This document shows, in pieces, positions 35,066 through 47,772 of a stretch of DNA of 64,000 nucleotides. Where the stretch lies: positions 29,326,001-29,390,000 of the forward strand of contig JBITNC010000002.1 in NCBI GenBank assembly GCA_050084985.1. The letters run 5' to 3'. The notes beneath the pieces were generated by a model that had not been told where the DNA came from, did no database searches, and saw only the letters and a program-made list of their open reading frames with translations. This DNA is from Nageia nagi. Lineage: Eukaryota > Pinophyta. Position 1 is the stretch's first letter; each line of letters begins with the position of its first letter. The translations under genes and the position numbers were made by a program.

Positions 35066-38000
35066 TTGGAATCTCAGATGAGAGCTGAGTTACAAGTAAA
35101 AAAGCTTTGGCAAACAATGAATGAGAACCTTGTTGCTCTTATAGATAAGAAGGCACTTGAGGCCTACAATATAAAGAATGAATTAGAAACCTCTATGATT
35201 TTCCATGCAATTTCAAATGATGTGCTTTTGATGATTTTATCTTCAACCTTGGCAAAGGAAGCCTAGAATAAGCTTAAGCAAATCTACCTTAGTTTAAAAT
35301 TTTTAAGAAGGTTTACCATTCTCTAAAAATTGCTTCAATCACATCAAGGGGAAGATGAAAATGTTGCCACTACTTAAGCAAAATAATTTATCTAAAGACC
35401 CAACTTGTTACTTGTGGGTGTAATTGGATTAATGATGAGTTCATAGTCTTCATCATTATTCAAATCTTTTTTTCAAAATTTAGAAACTTTATGATAATTA
35501 TGAAAATAAGACTTGATGATGAAGAAATTTTTTTCTCTTTTGAGAATCTTTCTAGGCTCTTTTTGAAGTATGAAAAAACTCTTAATAAAAAGGTATTGAT
35601 TTCTTCTCCTAAGGATAATAACATTGCTCTTAGATAAACTAAAACTATTTTTAAGAAGAAATTCAACCATCAAAAGAAATCTTATCATTTTTCCTTTAGA
35701 AGGTTTGAGAAAAGAGGTAATGATAACAACAACAATAACAACAACCATTTCAAGCAAAAAATAAAAAAAAGTAAAGAAAATAATCCATATCTTAAGGAAA
35801 ATTTTGATGGTAATTGTAACTATTATGGCATCTAAGGTCACAAGAAGTTGATTACTACTAAAATAAAAGAGAAGAAAAGAATAAAGGTAATAAAAATGTA
35901 AGGAATTTCAAATGAAAGAAGAATATTCAAGTTGATTTTATTGTGGTGCTCTACTTCATATCTCATACTTTTTTAATTGATTATATTATTGACTCTAGTT
36001 GCACTAATCACCTATGCTTCGAAAAGAAAAAATTTGAGAACTTTCACAAGTATAGAAAAAATGCAGTTGTGATAGGTGATAACACTATCCTTGAAGTCCA
36101 AAGCATTGGAAGTGTGTTGATTCATGAAAAGATTCTTAAAAATGTGTTCTATATTTTTAATCTTAGGATGAACCTTCTCTCTGTGATTCAAGTTGCTAGA
36201 AAAAAGTTCTCTTTTGAGTTCGACTCTCAATCTTGATGCATTAAGAAAGGACTTGCCATGTTGGTTAAAGGATCAATGAAAAATGATCTCTACATTATGG
36301 ATCAAGTTCCATCAAAGTTATGTATTACTACAAGTGTGTGTTCGAAAGGTAATCTTTAACACCAATATTTAAAGCACTTTAACCATAAGATTATTCAAAT
36401 CATGAAATACCAAGAACTTTATGAAAAATGCATCCTCAGTAAGATGCATAGGCAAAAATTTGAAAAAGATAAGGCAATAAGAGCATCTCAACCTCTTCAA
36501 CTTATGCATTTAGATTTGATGGATGCATTTCAAATTAATTTGCTTGGAGGAGCATCTTACACCTTGACTTTCATTGATGACTTTAGTAGGATGACCTTTG
36601 AGTATCTACTTGAGCACAAAGATCAAATCTTTAAGAGTTTTAAAGTTTTTAATATCTTTGTTGAAAATCAAACTAACCTTAAAATCAAGATGTTGAGATC
36701 AAATAATGGAGGAGAATATAATAGCAATGAATTCAATGACTATTATGCTAAGTATAGAATCAAAAGGCAATTTACAATTCCGTACACTCCTTAATAGAAT
36801 GGTGTTACAAAAAAAAAATAAGATAGTTATGGAAATGGTTAGATGCATGCTAGGTAACCTTTCTAGTTTCTTGTGAAATAAAGCTATGAAATTTACTATT
36901 TACACCTTAAATAGGTATCTCACAAAAGCTATTCAAAGTAAAACTCCTTTTGAGATGTGATTAAGAAGAAAACCTAACATTTCTCACCTTAAGGTATTTA
37001 GTTGTGAAGCATTCTCTTACATTATTTTTAAGAAAATGAAGAAGTTAAATTAAAAAATTTAAAAATACATCTTTATAGGTTATGATAGTCAACATAGGCT
37101 ACAAGATCTACTCTTCATCCCACAAAGCAATGTTCATTTCAAGAGATGTAAAGTTAAATGAACTTCTTAAAGAATCTACTTCTAATGAAGATGCAAACGA
37201 TCTAGAGGACTCTTTAGTTGCATCTAGCTGGTTAGATATTGATGTAAATAAGTCACCTTAGGATCAAAATTCTCTAACATAAAGAGTAACAAGGAGCATG
37301 ACTTTAAACAAATATTATTTTCCAAGATTGACAACAAGCTTGAGCCCTCATCTTTAAAAGAAGCTTCAAAGCACAAGTGCTAGATGGAAGCCATCAAAAT
37401 AGAGTATGAGACACTTCTAAAAAATAAAACTTGGAATTTGGTTCGTTATCTCAATAAGAAGAATGTGATTGGTAATAAGTAGATATAAAAGGTTAAGTTC
37501 AATTTAGTTGGAGATACTAAGAAATACAAGGCAAAGTTAGTAGCCAAAAGTTTTACTTAAAAATGTGATATAGATTATGAAAAAACCTTTGCTCTTGCAA
37601 AAAAGATGCCTAATATCGGAATTATCTTTGCTTTTTTTGCAACTCAAGGATAGAAATTTTTTTAACTTGATATTAAGAGTGCATTTCTCAGTGGTGAATT
37701 AGATGTGAAAATCTTCAAGAATCAACTAAAAGGGTTTATTATGGAAGGTAAAAAGTCCTTTGTATGTAAGTTAAATAAATCATTATATGGACTTAAGCAA
37801 GCATCTAAAGCCTAGTAAAAGAAGATTTTAGGATTCTTTACATACATTGGATTCTCCAAGTCCAAGGATCTATATGTGCTCAATAAAAAAAAAGACATGG
37901 TCTTGATTCTTCTTTATGTAGATGATCTTTTTATAACTAGAAACAATGAAGAAATCATTCAAGAGTACATATCCAAACTTAAGATAACATTTGAAATAAT

Positions 38001-38805
38001 TGATCTTAGTCTCTTACACTACTATCTTGGAATGCAAGTGTATTAATACAAGGATTGTACTTATCTTAATTAATCTAAATATATATAAGACACCTTGTAG
38101 AAGTTTGGAATGGAGGAATGTAAATATACTATGATCCCAATCTCTTTTGGAATCATTATTCCTCTGAGCTCCAATTCTCAGTTAGCTGATACTACAGCTT
38201 ATAGGAAATTAATTAGTATTCTTTTCTATTTGATTATTTTCAAGCTAGATATTACCTTTGCAGTAAATCTGATGGTATGATTCATGCAAAAACCATATGT
38301 TGAGCACCTCAATACTGTTAAGCAAATCTTAAGGTATGTTGCAAGGATGAAGGATCTTGCTCTCAAGTATTCTAAGTTACCCTCGTTTATGCTTAGATTC
38401 TAACTATGGGGGAGATAGAGATGATAGAAAATCAATATTTAAGTATGTGTTTAGCATTAGTTCAGGTGCTATCTCTTGGACTTCTAAGAAGTAGCCTACT
38501 ATTTGTTTTTCACCATATAAGCTGAATACCATGCCATCTCTATTGCAGCCCAAAAAGCCATTTGGCTAAATCATATTCTGAAAGAAATTAGGTATGAGCA
38601 AAGTGGCTTGTCTTTGATTTCTTCAAATAATAAATCAATGATCTCTTTGGATAAGAATCATGTGTTCCATCAAAGAACAAAATATGTGGAAATCCAAGTA
38701 TATTTTATTAGGAAGAATGTTTTTGATGGCATCATACATCTAAAGTATTGTCCATCCACCTTGAACTCTATTGATTTGTTTATCAATTCCCTCCTCAAAG
38801 CTTAG
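35066..38805 (+). pseudogene. Copia gag-pol polyprotein (broken)
   Basis: The domains lie in Copia order. Gag: 35066-35400 (ISNDVLLMILSSTLAKEA), with a degraded CCHC knuckle near 35815. Protease: about 35965-36235, with DSS in place of the usual D-S/T-G, then VVIGDN and NLLSV. Pre-integrase zinc region: 36240-36470. Integrase core: 36490-36800 (LDLMD, FIDDFSR, LRSNNGGEY); the second catalytic Asp is now Asn (aat at 36701-36703). RT: about 37430-38050 (LDIKSAFL, LYGLKQASKA, YVDD at 37915-37926). RNase H: 38370-38805. Many in-frame stops (36235, 36795, 37482, 37558, 37817) and indels mean that no functional protein can be made. Confidence 0.9.
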
Positions 38806-39555
38806 TTCTATAAACTTAGAGATGCTATCGGGTTGGTGAAGTTGCCCTCAAGAGGAATGAAGTTTAAATTCCTATATTGAATTCATATTTGTGATGACAA
38901 CTTCATCCTTAGAAGAATTTTATGTTATATTATGCTAATTTTGTTGTACACTTTCATGATAAATTCACTCTACATGAAGAACTTATACAATTTCTTAGAG
39001 TAAAAAATTGGCCAATCTAGCATTGTTTAATTATCCATGTGTGAAGAACTCTTATATGTCTTTTGTTACTATTGAATTATCCATATGTGAGGAACTCATA
39101 TGTGCATGCTTTATTTTGTAATGATAGTCAATACATATTTTATATACAATAGGAGACTATGAGTTTTGTCTTGACATATTTGTGATGACTTATAGTGCAC
39201 CATTGATCAGTTCATGATGGCATTTATGCGATTCATATATTCTTATTAATATGAATATGTTGCATCTAATTGATCTTGTTATTTGAATTACTTATGACTT
39301 ATAGGTTCTTTTGAAATTGCAAGTTACTTACTTTAGGTATGCAAGCTCTTAGAGACTCTTCATAACTTCTAGTTAGATGACTACTTCATGTACATTGAAA
39401 TCAATTATGGTTAATGATTGTATTTGGAAAAGTAATGAGTCTCAAATTAGATATTACTTACTACAAAAATATGTAAAATATTTTCATATTAGTTGTGTCT
39501 ATTTAGAGGAGAACTCTCTTACTTTCTCTTATTCGCTCTATTGCAATATTGCATT
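38806..39555 (+). other. Copia 3' untranslated region
   Basis: Noncoding. 39290-39555 (ttaggtatgcaagctctt, gatgactacttcatgtacattgaa, ggttaatgattgtatt) matches 42455-42726 upstream of the second Copia 3' LTR, so it is family sequence. Confidence 0.7.
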
Positions 39556-39564
39556 AAGGAGGAG
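39556..39564 (+). promoter_or_regulatory. Polypurine tract of Copia
   Basis: aaggaggag directly before the 3' LTR; primes plus-strand DNA synthesis. The second Copia has aagagggga at the same place (42728-42736). Confidence 0.8.
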
Positions 39565-40063
39565 TGTTGGAATGTATAATGCATTATTGTAAAGGTTTGT
39601 ATTAATCATCTTTGTAAATTCATTAATACTTAAAGGTATCATTATATACCTTAAGTATTTAAATGAATATGATAATGTAACTTGTATTACACTCCATGTC
39701 ATGAGCATGCCCCTTGGGTAAAGGGGAATGCATGTCATGCATTTGTACATTGGGTAAAAGGGTGATCCAAAGAAGGATTTTGGCCTATAAATAGGATTCT
39801 CCCTCTTTGTTATCATACACCAATTTATGAAGTAAAGTTATGTTATAAGATAGTTTATAAGAGATAAGAGTAGAAGGATTGTAAGAGTTCATATTTTGTA
39901 AATGAAATGAGATCTAGTTAGTGGATGTACTCCTAGTTGAAAGAACCACTTACATCTTAAGTTATCTTTATGAGATTGATTTGTGAGTTTGTCAGATGTG
40001 ATTTGTGAGCTTTCATGTGATATTGAGAATATAGAGTTGTTTAGTTTATAGTTCAACTCCTCC
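39565..40063 (+). repeat. Copia 3' LTR
   Basis: Starts TGTTGGAATGTATAATGC and ends ..actcctcca. TATA box tataaata at 39786-39793. Closer to the 5' LTR at 31763 than to the LTR at 42737, which lacks the catgtcatgc(c/a)tttgtacatt segment. Confidence 0.9.
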
Positions 40064-41168
40064 ATATATGCCTCACATTTTTTACTACTAAAACTTATGA
40101 TTGCCAAACCTTCATGATGATTGGTTTTGGATCAAATAAGTATAATAGTGATAAAGGCATATGCTAAATTATGACCTATAGTGGTATATAGTGTATTATG
40201 ATAAATCTCACTTTGAGAATTTGGATTTCATGAGACTCTTATCTCATACACTCTTTGTTGATAATTCTTTTTAAGGTTGGCAAAAATATCTTCCCAAGAA
40301 TTGGCCTTTGAGAAAGTTGCATCTTAGGGAAGATAAGTGAGAAATTCCTTTAAGCCACTAGAGCCACTTAAGTTTTTTATAACACCTTTTCTCTTTAAGG
40401 CCCTTAATGAAGTACTTTTGCCTTCACTTTTTTTTATGACCTTAGTAAGATGATTCTTAAGAATCAAAACTAAGGAGGAAAATATATTAACAATTTTGAG
40501 AGGATTTAACTTTCCTTTAGAGGAAGGAGTTACACAATATAATGTATCATTATGATCTATAACATAATAGGATCTATTTTTTTCTCCTTCATAATCAAAC
40601 TTTGATTTCAAGTGAAATAAAGATTGATGAAATTTTAATGGGCTCTTATTTCATGTGAAACCAAATCTTTAATGAGTCACCTAAAGAGATTAAAAATATG
40701 ACTATAATATGAAGTTGAGTATGTTTCTCTTTGCCAAATTTAAAGGTCATAATGAACCTTAAAACTCCTTTTCATTCTTATTGAATGAAAGCTACAAAGT
40801 TATACCTTAATTAACCCATGTAAATGGAACTTATACTAAGTCCCATCTAAAATTGAGGGGAATATAATTAGAAATAATATGGTTAAGTTCAAAAGGTCAA
40901 GTTGATAAATATGAAGAAAATATTAAGGGTCATACTAAAAAGTATAAAGTTCATCTTTTGCTCAAAGTACAAGATGTTATAATACTTGCACTTTCCACAA
41001 CCTAAGGTTGAAAGATACTCAAGTGTGAAAATTCTCTTTGGTGACTTAGATAATTTGATATTAACCCTACTTTATGTGGATATTGGTTTTTATATGACAA
41101 TCATATATGATTACATATCAGAACTCAAATAAAAGATTTTATTTATTTTAGGATGCCACATTATTTTC
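40064..41168. other. Unassigned stretch between two Copia ends
   Basis: One minus-strand ORF of 95 codons (40324-40611) is basic, Ser/Lys/Leu-rich and ends LKEFLTYLP. I do not recognise it. Nothing here continues the Gypsy LTR cut off at 31762. It may be interior of the second Copia element or an unrelated repeat. Confidence 0.4.
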
Positions 41169-41470
41169 TTCCATGTTGATCGAAGAATATCCATGGTTAT
41201 GGATGGATGTCACGTTGTTTGCTTCCATGTTAATGGAAGAATATCCATATTTATGGATAGATGCCACATCATTTGCTTCCATGTTGATGGAAGAATATCC
41301 ATGGTTATGGATGGATTCCACATTGTTTGCTTCCATGTCAATAGAAGAACATCCATATTTATATATGGATGCCACATTATTTTCTTCCATGTTGATGGAA
41401 GAATATCCATGGTTATGGATGGATGTCACATTGTTTTCTTCCATGTTAATGAAATAATATCCATGTTTAT
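41169..41470 (+). repeat. 54-bp tandem repeat, about 5.5 copies
   Basis: ttccatgtt starts units at 41169, 41223, 41277, 41331, 41385 and 41439, exactly 54 bp apart. Each holds tccatggttatggatgga-like near-palindromes, and alternate units differ in the same way (ggttatgg versus atttatgg). Because 54 is a multiple of 3, several frames on both strands stay open, giving artefact ORFs. Confidence 0.95.
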
Positions 41471-42736
41471 GGATGAAGTAGTTAAAAAAGTTCTTCCTTC
41501 TCTATGATTGCCAAGCAATGGAGTGGTTAAAAAAAACTCATCTTTTTTCATGATTTCCAAGTAGTGGAGTGGTTAAAAAGGTTCACCCTTCTTCATATTT
41601 GAAAATTGTTGGAGTGGTTAAAAAGGTTTTTCCTTCTCCAAAATTGCAATTTTTTTACCATTAATAGAAGTTGAATCCATATTAATAGATTAGTGCTACC
41701 TTCTTTAATCATATGCATCTTGACTAGTAGCATGGTCAAGATTGGTATTTTATGGTATTTTTTATGGCTTGTAAATCTTGAATTAATGGCATAGTCAAGT
41801 TGCTATTTTTTTGTGACTTGTAAATCTTGATTTGGTGGCATATTCAAGTTGTTATTTTGTGGCTTATGCCTTGTAAATATTAAGTTAGTGGTATGGTCAA
41901 GTTAGCATTTGATAGTTTGTGGTTTGGTTAAGATAACATGAGTATGATGTATATTAACATATGAATTTATTTCACTTTATGAAATATTTTGAAATAACAT
42001 TTTTTCTCCATATAAGTGAAGTTATCATCAAGGGGGAGAGTGTTTGGTGTCATGTCAAATTCATTTCATACCAAAATCAAACACAATAATAATGATTTAA
42101 AATAAATTCACTTGGTTGATAGTGCATTTGATATTATGCACAATTGGATATTTATATATCATAGATATACATGATCATGAATGATATATTTTATTTTAGT
42201 GCACATATGATATGATATATCATGACCTATTAATATGCATATGTGATATTTGATAATGTGTTTCATCCTTGATGTTTTGCATATGTGATGACATATTATC
42301 TAACATTATTTTTTTTCATAGAATTATTGTATACATGTGATATTGTTAGATATCATGATTTTGTGATGTGCATGTATATATCATGGTTGATAATGTGCAT
42401 TATGATATGTCTTACTAATATTATTTATGATTTGTTTGTAGCTTGCAATTTTTTTTAGAGATTACAGGTCACTTCAGGTATGCATGCTTGTGTAGGCTCA
42501 TCATGTCAACTGATTGTTGAATGACTACTTGTGTACATTGAAACTATTATGGTTAATGATTGTATTGTAAACCATTTGTTAAAATGGTTAAATAGTTGAA
42601 CCTTGTAGAACCATATAAATTCTATTACTTTTTGATAAGTTCTTATCTTCAATTATATTCTTATGGAAGAGAACACTCTTACTTTTTCTCTTTTTGTCTT
42701 TTCGACTCTCTACTCCAATATTGCATTAAGAGGGGA

Positions 42737-43198
42737 TGTTGGAATGAATAATGCATTATTGTATGGTATCTTCATGTAATTCACTTAATACTTAAGGGTA
42801 TTATTAAACACCTTAAGTATTTAGAGAATATGATAATATAACTTGTCCTACACTCCATCTCATGAGCATGTCCCTTAGGTAAAAGGATGATCATAGGGAG
42901 GAGTTTGGTCTATAAATAGAGGGATTTCTCCTTGAGATTACTCACATAAGTTGGAGGAATGCTCTTCTAGAAATTTTGTAAGAGAATTATTTTAGAAGAA
43001 TTCTTGAGAATTTGTGAGAGAGTTCCATTATGGAAAGTAATATAAAAGATGGTTCAAGTGGATGTACTCCCATGGTGGGAGGAACTACAATACATACTTG
43101 AGTTCTCTTTTTATGAATGATCTATATGTTCTTAATATTATAAAGATTACATATAATGTGATCTTGGATGGAGTTTAAAAAATCTTTCAACTCCTTCA
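42737..43198 (+). repeat. 3' LTR of second Copia
   Basis: TGTTGGAATGAATAATGC start, ..caactccttca end, TATA box 42911-42918. It lacks an internal segment present in the other Copia LTRs and has its own sequence after about 42940 (ttgagattactcac). Confidence 0.85.
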
Positions 43199-43229
43199 AA
43201 TACTCCAATTACTAGTGATTGCATAATCT

Positions 43230-44480
43230 TTCAATTTAAACATTTTCCACTAGCTTGTGGCTAGTAGTTGTACTACCATTTCCAATTGCTACATCAAATC
43301 CAAAGAATTATTTCATTTTAAATCCCTTTTATTTTATGAATTCTTCATCTATGAAATTATGAGTAACTCCTCCATCAATAAGTACCACAACTTTGCTATT
43401 ATCCACAAGTCCTTCTACCTTGATGGTTACAAATTTTGAAGGTCCCTTTAGTATGGCTAATGCCCCTCTAATGTTTTGAACTCCCACTTCATGTTGGCAG
43501 GTGTTCATTTCTTTTTTTGAGTCTTCCTCTACTTTCAATACATCCAATTATGCCTTTCCATTACACCTGTGTCCTCTATCCTAAGGATTTCAACAAGTAA
43601 AGCCAAGCTTTTTCTTCCTCAATGCCTCATGAGTAGCATAGTACAATCCATTTGCTAGTATTTGAACAGGCAGTGGAGGTTTGCTTCTTATTAATTCTTT
43701 GTTAGCGCTAGTTGTCAGTATTCTTGTTGTAATATTCTTAGTAATAACTCCCTTTGGGTAACTAAATCCTTCCAATAACTTAGCCCTTTGGATGGCCATG
43801 GATAAAGTGGATGGTTTCATAGCTTTTATTGATGATCTGATTGGTTCTTATAGCCCATCCATAAAGAGATATGCTAGCCTCCTATATTCCATATTAAGGA
43901 TTGATACTGCAATCCTTTAAAATTCCTCAATGTATGCATCCATGATAGTTGTGTGTTGAAGCATTGCCATCTAAACACATGGTTGTTGTTTTGATTCCCT
44001 CTTCTTCACTCATGGGATGGAGAGAGGAGTAAGTTTGTAATTTCTGCAACCAATCCCTTGCAAAAATTATGTCAATCCCATCAAAAGTAGGCAAGGGCAC
44101 CTTGGGCTTCTTATCATCTAATGGTTTTGGGTATTTCCAATTTTTTCATATTTGGGTCTCCTAGTATGTGTGGAAAGGGATATTCATTCTAATGTTTTAG
44201 CCTTATATATATACTCTTGAAGCACCTCATCCATGATTTCTTCTTCTTGTTCATTTCCTTGAACCTACTTGGGAGTGAAAAGTGACTCCATGATTTGAAG
44301 TGATGGAGTATGTCTTGATGATGTTTCATTCTCAATAGAGGTCCCTTGGTTTTATGCCTTCATCTGTGCCATCATGTTAGTTAAGAGAGTGATTAGAGTA
44401 TCTAACTTATGTTCCACCATTATGAAATTTTTTCTCTTGTTCTTATTTTGATATTGTTTATAGATCCTGGAGGGAATGAA
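43230..44480 (-). pseudogene. Gypsy (Ty3-type) gag and protease remains
   Basis: Read leftwards on the minus strand. 44450-43840 is gag-like: LDTLITLLTNMMAQMK, then PKVPLPTFDGIDIIFARDWL and SMAIQRAKLLEG near 43800. 43620-43560 is a damaged zinc knuckle (LGFTC, RGHRCNGKA). 43460-43329 is the retropepsin (KVVVLIDGGVTHNFIDEEFIK; the usual DSG is DGG). About 43330-43240 continues into the start of pol. Reverse transcriptase and integrase are absent, because a Copia element interrupts it at 43198. Several stops. This is the only Gypsy coding sequence in the window and shows what kind of element the ~1.5 kb LTRs belong to. Confidence 0.8.
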
Positions 44481-44860
44481 TTTTAAAAGCTTATCTTGAA
44501 ACTCAAGTTATTTTCCCAATACAAAAAATATTATAGAAGAGATTAAAATTCCCTTATTACTCCTAGAAACCATAATAAAATATTTTTATCTTTTATCCTT
44601 ATTTTTCCTACTTGAAAATAATAAAATACACAAATTACTCAAACCTAGAATTTTGGTCCCGCTATAATGGAATGAGATGAGCAAATTTTGAACCTATGGG
44701 TTATGGGCCCAAAGAATAAACTCTAAATTTGAATGTGTCTCCTTGAAACTCAACATCCACACACATGATATGAATGATGCAAAGAAAATTCTAAATTTCA
44801 AAATTGACCAAGATACCTCAAGGGATGTGTTTTTTGCAAGCTCACAATAGAAAGAGCTTC
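44480..44860 (-). other. Gypsy pre-gag region
   Basis: Shared with 30270-30545 and 59090-59380 (gaatgagctaatcaaattt, gggttatgggcccaaag, accaagatacc). No gene seen. Confidence 0.5.
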
Positions 44861-46283
44861 CTAAACTCCCAATGTCTCACTTCTAACCTCCAATTTTGAT
44901 CACAACAATGAAATAACTCCAATGACTCCTTACCACACCTCCATGGTGTAGATACCACTATGAAATTTAGTCAATAGAAAAAAATTGGCTATCCTATTTT
45001 CCAATGTCCTCTTCTAGTGGCTTATGGCTTCGAATTCACCAAAATATAGTGGTCAATATATGCAAAAAAATACTTCATATTATCAATACTTATCTTCTAT
45101 GATGAAAATAAATTAATACTTACAAGTAGTGACTCTCAAAATGTAGTTGAAATACCTAATTGGCCTCAGTAAGCTAATGACTCACTTTAGGTATCTCCAA
45201 AATGCAATAAAAGTCTCAAAAAACATTCCAAAAACTAAATATCTGCCCTTGGGGACTCTCAAAATACTGAGATATCCTCTGAAATAGCTCTAATTGGTCT
45301 CAAAAAGGATAATAGACCTCAAATGCACCAACATCCACCTAGAATTTACTTTGAAACGTAGTGTAAGCTTCAAAATTTTCCTAGTTGGCCAATGTCCTCC
45401 TTTGGGTGGCCTCAAAATGCATAATTGACTTGCAAAAAGTGCTCAAATCCCCAACATCTCATTTTCAAAGAGCTCAAAATGTAAGATTATGCTTGAAAAT
45501 ACCCTTAGTAGTAAAACATATAGCCTCCCATGATCCAAAAATGCAATGTTCAACCTTAAATGGTCCCAAAATGTATCTTCAAGCATGAAAACCTACACAA
45601 AACACCAATGTTTATCTCATGGTGGTCTTGAAATGTAGCTTTGGGCATAAAAATACCTCCAAAATACCAATGTACTCCTTTAAGAACCCTTAAAAAATCA
45701 AGTGAGCTACCAAAAATAACTCCAAAATACCAACATCAAGCCCTAGATGGGCTCAAATTCTCCACACATGCCTTATTCCTCCCTCGAACTCAAAAGTAAA
45801 TCAAGAACAAACTTCAACTTGAAATGAAAAGTGCAAATTATATTAGAATGTACCATTTCAAGTTGTATGAACCTCCTTAAATATTTAAAATTCAGAATTA
45901 GGGTAAGGATATTCCCAATAACTTATCATAAGGATGAGATAGAGCTCCGCTATCCTTTGGAACTCCTTCAGAATGACCACTATGATGCTAGGTCAACTCC
46001 ATTCCTTAGCAGAAAAATGAGAACTCTTTGCAAATAGCTATGCGATCCAATAGAATATCATAATGAGTCCTCTACAACTCCTCCAAATACTCCAACAATC
46101 TCCTTTAAAAATAACTCCTCAATTCTTACTTAGTAGCAAGGGGAAGATCTCCAAATTCTCTTTAATAATTATTTGTATGTGATACCATTATGATGTAGGT
46201 ATCTAGTCTTTAGTCTCTCTTCATCTTCTTTTAAAACCCTCCATGAATGATGCCCTTGATTCCTAATAAGATGGAAAAATCAA
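44861..46283 (-). repeat. Gypsy leader: degenerate ~62-bp repeat, copy 1
   Basis: Units with the pattern ccaa-a/tgt-ct..c-aaaatgca.. recur at a spacing close to 62 bp (for example 45388 and 45450). The block lies between gag and the primer site of the minus-strand element and corresponds to 54165-55520 and 59634-61084. No ORF. Confidence 0.6.
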
Positions 46284-46296
46284 GGCTCTTATACCA
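46284..46296 (-). promoter_or_regulatory. Primer binding site, element B
   Basis: ggctcttatacca (minus: TGGTATAAGAGCC), next to the LTR end at 46300. One base differs from the family consensus. Confidence 0.8.
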
Positions 46297-46299
46297 TTA

Positions 46300-47772
46300 T
46301 GATGAGTCATTTATGGGCTCACTCCTCAAGCATGCCCTAGGAGAGGGACATTTGGATTTTGGCCTTCAAATTGACTAAGACAAGCTTAAAATGTACCAAA
46401 TAAACTAAAAACTAGTTGGAAATGCCAAAGATGACTTGAACCCACAAAAATGCCTCCTGATCCAACATCCAACTATGGAGAACAAAATACAACATTCAAG
46501 CATGAAATTCCTCTAGTCTTCCAATGTCTCAACCTAGGAACAAAATAGTAACTCAATAAAGAAAAATTACTCCACAAACCCAACATCTAAATTGGAATCC
46601 AAAAGATGATTCCAAATGTGTGAAATATCCCTAGTAATCCAACATTGCATATGGGAAGCAATAATAGGAACTCAACAATAAAAAATACACTTCAAATCCA
46701 ACGTCCAAGAACAAAGAGATAGATAGCAAGATTTTGACAATAAAAAGTAATTGTATTGATAAGCAATGATAAATTGTAATTACAATATTTTTGCCAACTT
46801 ATGCAGTTTGTACCATGACTATCTCCTATAGGGTTATTTTTAATGGCTCCAAGGCCTCATTTATCCCAAAAGTAGTGAGGCAATACCTTGTCTCCTCTGC
46901 AAAAACTATGATGGAACCAACAACATTCCTCTGAAAATGGTTAGAGTAAGTTCAAAGGTAGCCTCCTCAAGTGGCTAAGATAGAGCCTCCACTCAATTTA
47001 AAGGAAGGGTTTATAATCAAATTTAGCATATCCAATAATAAATATGTGTTCTCCTTTTATAGGTGAGGATTATCATCTTCCAATATTACATTGGGATGAT
47101 CTAACGATGGAGAGGTGTGATCTGTGTGCTCATCTATGCAATGACCAAGATGACAACCTTTGGGATAAGTGTAATCACATTTGAGGACCAAAAAAAGTCA
47201 ACATATAAGAGGGTGATTCTAGAGTACCTTGTGATCAATGCCATCAATCCATATGCCTAGGTAGATAATGTGGGATCTTGGGATGCCACCATTCCTAATA
47301 TCCATGTTCTAGGACTGTTTACTTACATCGAGATCGCTAATGCCTAATTCAAAGTGTCAAGTTCATTCTTGAAGCTACAAATATCCTCATAGTTAGTGCA
47401 AACACCTAGGGGGATGCTCTACCTTGAAGAGGGGAGAACTAATGAATGGAGATACATTTAATACCAATATTACAATCATCAAGGCTAGAATATGCAATGC
47501 CCTGTTTAATGAGACTAATATTGCATTTACAATTATAGTTGCCTTGGTATCATAAATACATCATTAATTAGTATTTTAGAAAATAAATAAAAATAAATAA
47601 ATAAATAAAAAGGAATTTAACTCCATAATTAGAGCTTTATTGAGTCTCTAAGTGGAATTTACATTATTTTGGCCAAATTATGCAAATATTAATAAAAACA
47701 CTCCTAAATTAATGTTCCCATTTATCACTCTAGGTGAAATGAAGAAAACACCTAAAAAATGGGGACATTACA
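46300..47772 (-). mobile_element. Gypsy-family 5' LTR, element B
   Basis: 1473 bp. Minus start TGTAATGTCCCCATTTTTT at 47772 and end TGACTCATCA at 46300. The PBS and leader on its left make it a 5' LTR. Its right flank (47773-48050) is not unique DNA but another piece of the same family's leader. It supplies the part of the LTR missing at 31762 (gcatttacaattatagttgcc). Confidence 0.85.

Larger units (their letters stand above)
31763..40063 (+). mobile_element. Copia retrotransposon, full-length but dead
   Basis: 5' LTR 31763-32260 (498 bp) and 3' LTR 39565-40063 (499 bp) start TGTTAGAATGTATAATGC and TGTTGGAATGTATAATGC. PBS, leader, a gag-protease-integrase-RT-RNase H polyprotein and PPT follow in the order that defines Copia (integrase before RT). 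By eye the LTRs differ at well over a tenth of positions, so it is old. Left flank atatt and right flank tatat are not a convincing target-site duplication. The right flank is also not the rest of the Gypsy LTR seen on the left, which suggests recombination between two Copia copies. Confidence 0.9.
41169..43198 (+). mobile_element. Second Copia element, 3' end only
   Basis: It consists of 3' region, PPT (42728-42736) and 3' LTR (42737-43198). The 3' region carries the 54-bp repeats and, at 41500-41930, a block (gtggttaaaaaggtt, catggtcaag) that occurs reversed in the nested element at 25860-26110. Its 5' part is missing or unrecognised before 41169. On the right it abuts Gypsy protease sequence, so it inserted into the Gypsy element of 43199-47772. 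Confidence 0.7.

Noticed and set aside
35460-35841. Minus-strand ORFs of 68 and 122 codons
   Set aside because: They lie antisense to the Copia gag and its Lys/Asn-rich region and are Ile/Phe-rich, as expected for shadows.
36012-36230. Minus-strand ORF over the protease region
   Set aside because: Antisense shadow of the Copia protease; the + strand has the recognisable motifs.
41169-41470. Possible CRISPR array (regular direct repeats)
   Set aside because: The whole 54-bp unit is repeated with no unique spacers, and this is a plant genome with no cas genes.
41148-41507. Overlapping ORFs on both strands with repeating peptides (about 66-104 codons)
   Set aside because: They are by-products of the 54-bp tandem repeat, whose length is a multiple of three; no start context or conserved motif supports coding.
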